A stretch of 7,855 nucleotides of DNA from Pseudomonadota bacterium (lineage in GTDB: Bacteria > Desulfobacterota > Anaeroferrophillalia > Anaeroferrophillales > Tharpellaceae): NCBI GenBank assembly GCA_030641485.1, contig DAOWHJ010000110.1:1-7855 (forward strand), read 5' to 3'. Shown piece after piece: positions 6,659 to 7,855 of this stretch. The notes beneath the pieces are model-generated. The model was given only the letters and a program-made list of their open reading frames with translations. It did not search any database and was not told the DNA's origin. Position 1 is the first letter of the stretch. Each line of letters opens with the position of its first letter. Position numbers and translations under genes: made by a program.

Positions 6659-6698
6659 AAAAAAAGAGGTGCTGATTTTTATTGTCAGTACCTCTTTT
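6659..6698. terminator. Bidirectional intrinsic terminator between convergent genes
   Basis: Bases 6662-6675 pair with 6685-6698 in a 14-bp stem (AAAAGAGGTGCTGA with TCAGTACCTCTTTT, one G-T wobble) around a 9-base loop. TTTT ends the plus-strand arm, and a run of seven A's (6659-6665) gives a T-run on the minus strand, so it can stop transcripts from the HEAT-REC gene and from cheR. It lies 21 bases after the first and 27 bases after the second stop codon. Confidence 0.85.
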
Positions 6699-6725
6699 CG
6701 TTGGTAGTTAATTAGATGTTGTAGC

Positions 6726-7574
6726 TTATCTCGGCCTATCTTTCAGTTGATAAAACATCGATCTTAAGTAGCGTTGCGGTTCGAATAGATCGGTGATCCC
6801 CGTCAAACTCTCTTGTGCACCTATCAGCAGGTAGCCATCTTTAGCCAAGGCGCCGCCAAGTTTTTCATAAAGCTTGATTTTGTCGGGCTGTGAGAAGTAG
6901 ATTGCTACATTGCGGCAGAAAATTATGTCAAAACGTCCTAAGGCCGCAATAGACTGAAAAAGGTTCTGTTTGCGGAAAGAGACCATTGCCCGGAGCTCAT
7001 CCTTAATCCGCCAGCCTTTATCCACTTGGTCAAAATAGAGCCGCAATTTGTTTGGCGGCAGACCTCTTTCGACTTCAAACTGATTGTAAAGGCCGTAACT
7101 TGAGCGGGCTACAGCATCATCAGAGATATCGGTACCGACAATTGAGATTCGGTATTTGCTGATATCGTTGCCGAGTAACTCTTTCAAGATGATGGCGATG
7201 CTGTAGACTTCTTGTCCAAATGAGCAGGCTGCACTCCAAATCTTCAGGGTCGGTTGGATCCCAGGCCTGCTACTGCGTTTGTCGATGAGGTCAGGTAAAA
7301 TTTTATGCTGGAGCAAGTCAAAAGGGGCTTTATCGCGAAAAAAATAGGTTTCATTGGTAGTGATTGCGTCGATGATCTCCTGTTCCAGTTTTTTCAAGCG
7401 GTCTGCCCGGCATTTGTTATAAAAATCAGTGAAGTTAGCACTGCCTAATTTTTTCAACATTGGCGCCAGTCGGGTCTCAATTAGGTATGATTGATTTGCC
7501 GCCAGAGTGATACCGCAAATGTCGTAGACATATTTGCAGAAGGTCTGGTACTCTTGAGGGGTGATTTTGATCAT
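6726..7574 (-). CDS. cheR: Chemotaxis protein-glutamate O-methyltransferase CheR
   Basis: It transfers methyl groups from S-adenosylmethionine to receptor glutamates, the adaptation step opposed by CheB. The 282 residues are typical. Residues about 1-70 form the N-terminal helical CheR domain; the methyltransferase domain follows with TTNETYFFRD (72-81), SAM-binding motif I IWSAACSFGQEVYSIAI (112-128), the acidic residue in GTDIS (147-151, Asp149), and DIIFCRNVAIYF (216-227). Motif I reads CSFGQEVYS where the family usually has CSTGEEPYS. The start has GGAG (7583-7580 on the minus strand) 5 bases upstream. It lies 49 bases downstream of cheB in the same direction, so the two are likely co-transcribed. 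The bidirectional hairpin follows. No C-terminal TPR extension is present. Confidence 0.95.
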   Translation of the reverse strand: MIKITPQEYQTFCKYVYDICGITLAANQSYLIETRLAPMLKKLGSANFTDFYNKCRADRLKKLEQEIIDAITTNETYFFRDKAPFDLLQHKILPDLIDKRSSRPGIQPTLKIWSAACSFGQEVYSIAIILKELLGNDISKYRISIVGTDISDDAVARSSYGLYNQFEVERGLPPNKLRLYFDQVDKGWRIKDELRAMVSFRKQNLFQSIAALGRFDIIFCRNVAIYFSQPDKIKLYEKLGGALAKDGYLLIGAQESLTGITDLFEPQRYLRSMFYQLKDRPR

Positions 7575-7623
7575 TCCAGCTCCGCGGCTGTAGGTAGTTA
7601 AAGTGAGAAATTATTTTATGAAG

Positions 7624-7855
7624 TTAGGGTTTTTTTAAGGTTTTAATAGTCTCAGCTGCAATCCGGTCAAGTGGTAGTGAAATATCAACAACCCCAGCAT
7701 TGACCGCCTCTTTAGGCATTCCATAGACAACACAACTCTGTTCATCCTGGGCGATTACCGTGGCTCCGTGGCGTTTAATTAGGCGCAGGCCTTTGGCACC
7801 ATCATTACCCATTCCGGTCATGATAAGAGCTGTGACTCGTTCCTTGAAAAGGGCA
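7624..7855 (-). CDS. cheB: Chemotaxis protein-glutamate methylesterase CheB, C-terminal fragment
   Basis: The last 76 codons of CheB are present; the frame is open to the window edge (first full codon at 7854), so the receiver domain and most of the esterase domain lie outside. CheB removes methyl groups from (and deamidates) chemoreceptors. The fragment contains the highly conserved TGMGNDGAKGL, whose aspartate (bases 7803-7801) corresponds to the catalytic-triad Asp286 of Salmonella CheB, followed by the family stretches TVIAQDEQSCVVYGMPKEA and LPLDRIA. The ATG codons inside TGMGNDG are internal, not starts. It is followed by cheR, the opposing adaptation enzyme. The fragment cannot show whether the N-terminal receiver is intact. 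Confidence 0.95.
   Translation of the reverse strand, partial: ALFKERVTALIMTGMGNDGAKGLRLIKRHGATVIAQDEQSCVVYGMPKEAVNAGVVDISLPLDRIAAETIKTLKKP

Noticed and set aside
7577..7590. CAGC/GCTG inverted repeat around the cheR ribosome site
   Set aside because: A 4-bp stem is too weak to support regulation of cheR translation.

Overview
The window looks like the chromosome of a Gram-negative, motile bacterium. The best guess is the Desulfobacterota (former Deltaproteobacteria, Desulfobulbales- or Desulfuromonadales-like). This rests on protein style (AcnB-type aconitase, CcdA, a HEAT-repeat response regulator, chemotaxis adaptation enzymes) and a moderate GC content. It is an inference from family resemblance, not a database match. 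I see no insertion sequence, prophage, CRISPR array, tRNA or rRNA.

Layout: positions 1-480 hold the 3' end of acnB (+). A 164-base gap with a candidate promoter and a small repeat/palindrome cluster leads into a co-directional run on the + strand: purB, purC, a possible 36-codon small ORF, aroB, ccdA, a 60-residue two-helix membrane protein, and a 548-residue HEAT-repeat protein with a C-terminal response-regulator receiver domain. A strong bidirectional hairpin terminator at about 6659-6698 closes this run. From the other side cheB (5' end outside the window) and cheR are read convergently on the - strand.

How the genes relate: purC and purB act in de novo purine synthesis (SAICAR synthesis, then the two adenylosuccinate-lyase steps). 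aroB makes the first carbocycle of the shikimate pathway. ccdA carries reducing power across the membrane for cytochrome c maturation or similar thiol chemistry. CheB and CheR set the methylation state of chemoreceptors. The HEAT-REC protein faces the cheB-cheR pair and may belong to the same signalling network, but this is inferred from proximity and the receiver domain only.

Most of the window is ordinary housekeeping DNA. The points most worth a second look are the HEAT-REC protein with its receiver at the C-terminus, the small ORF that exactly fills the purC-aroB gap with matching stop/Shine-Dalgarno junctions at both ends, and a hairpin over the aroB stop codon whose T-run lies on the antisense strand. 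I found no convincing undescribed multi-gene system.
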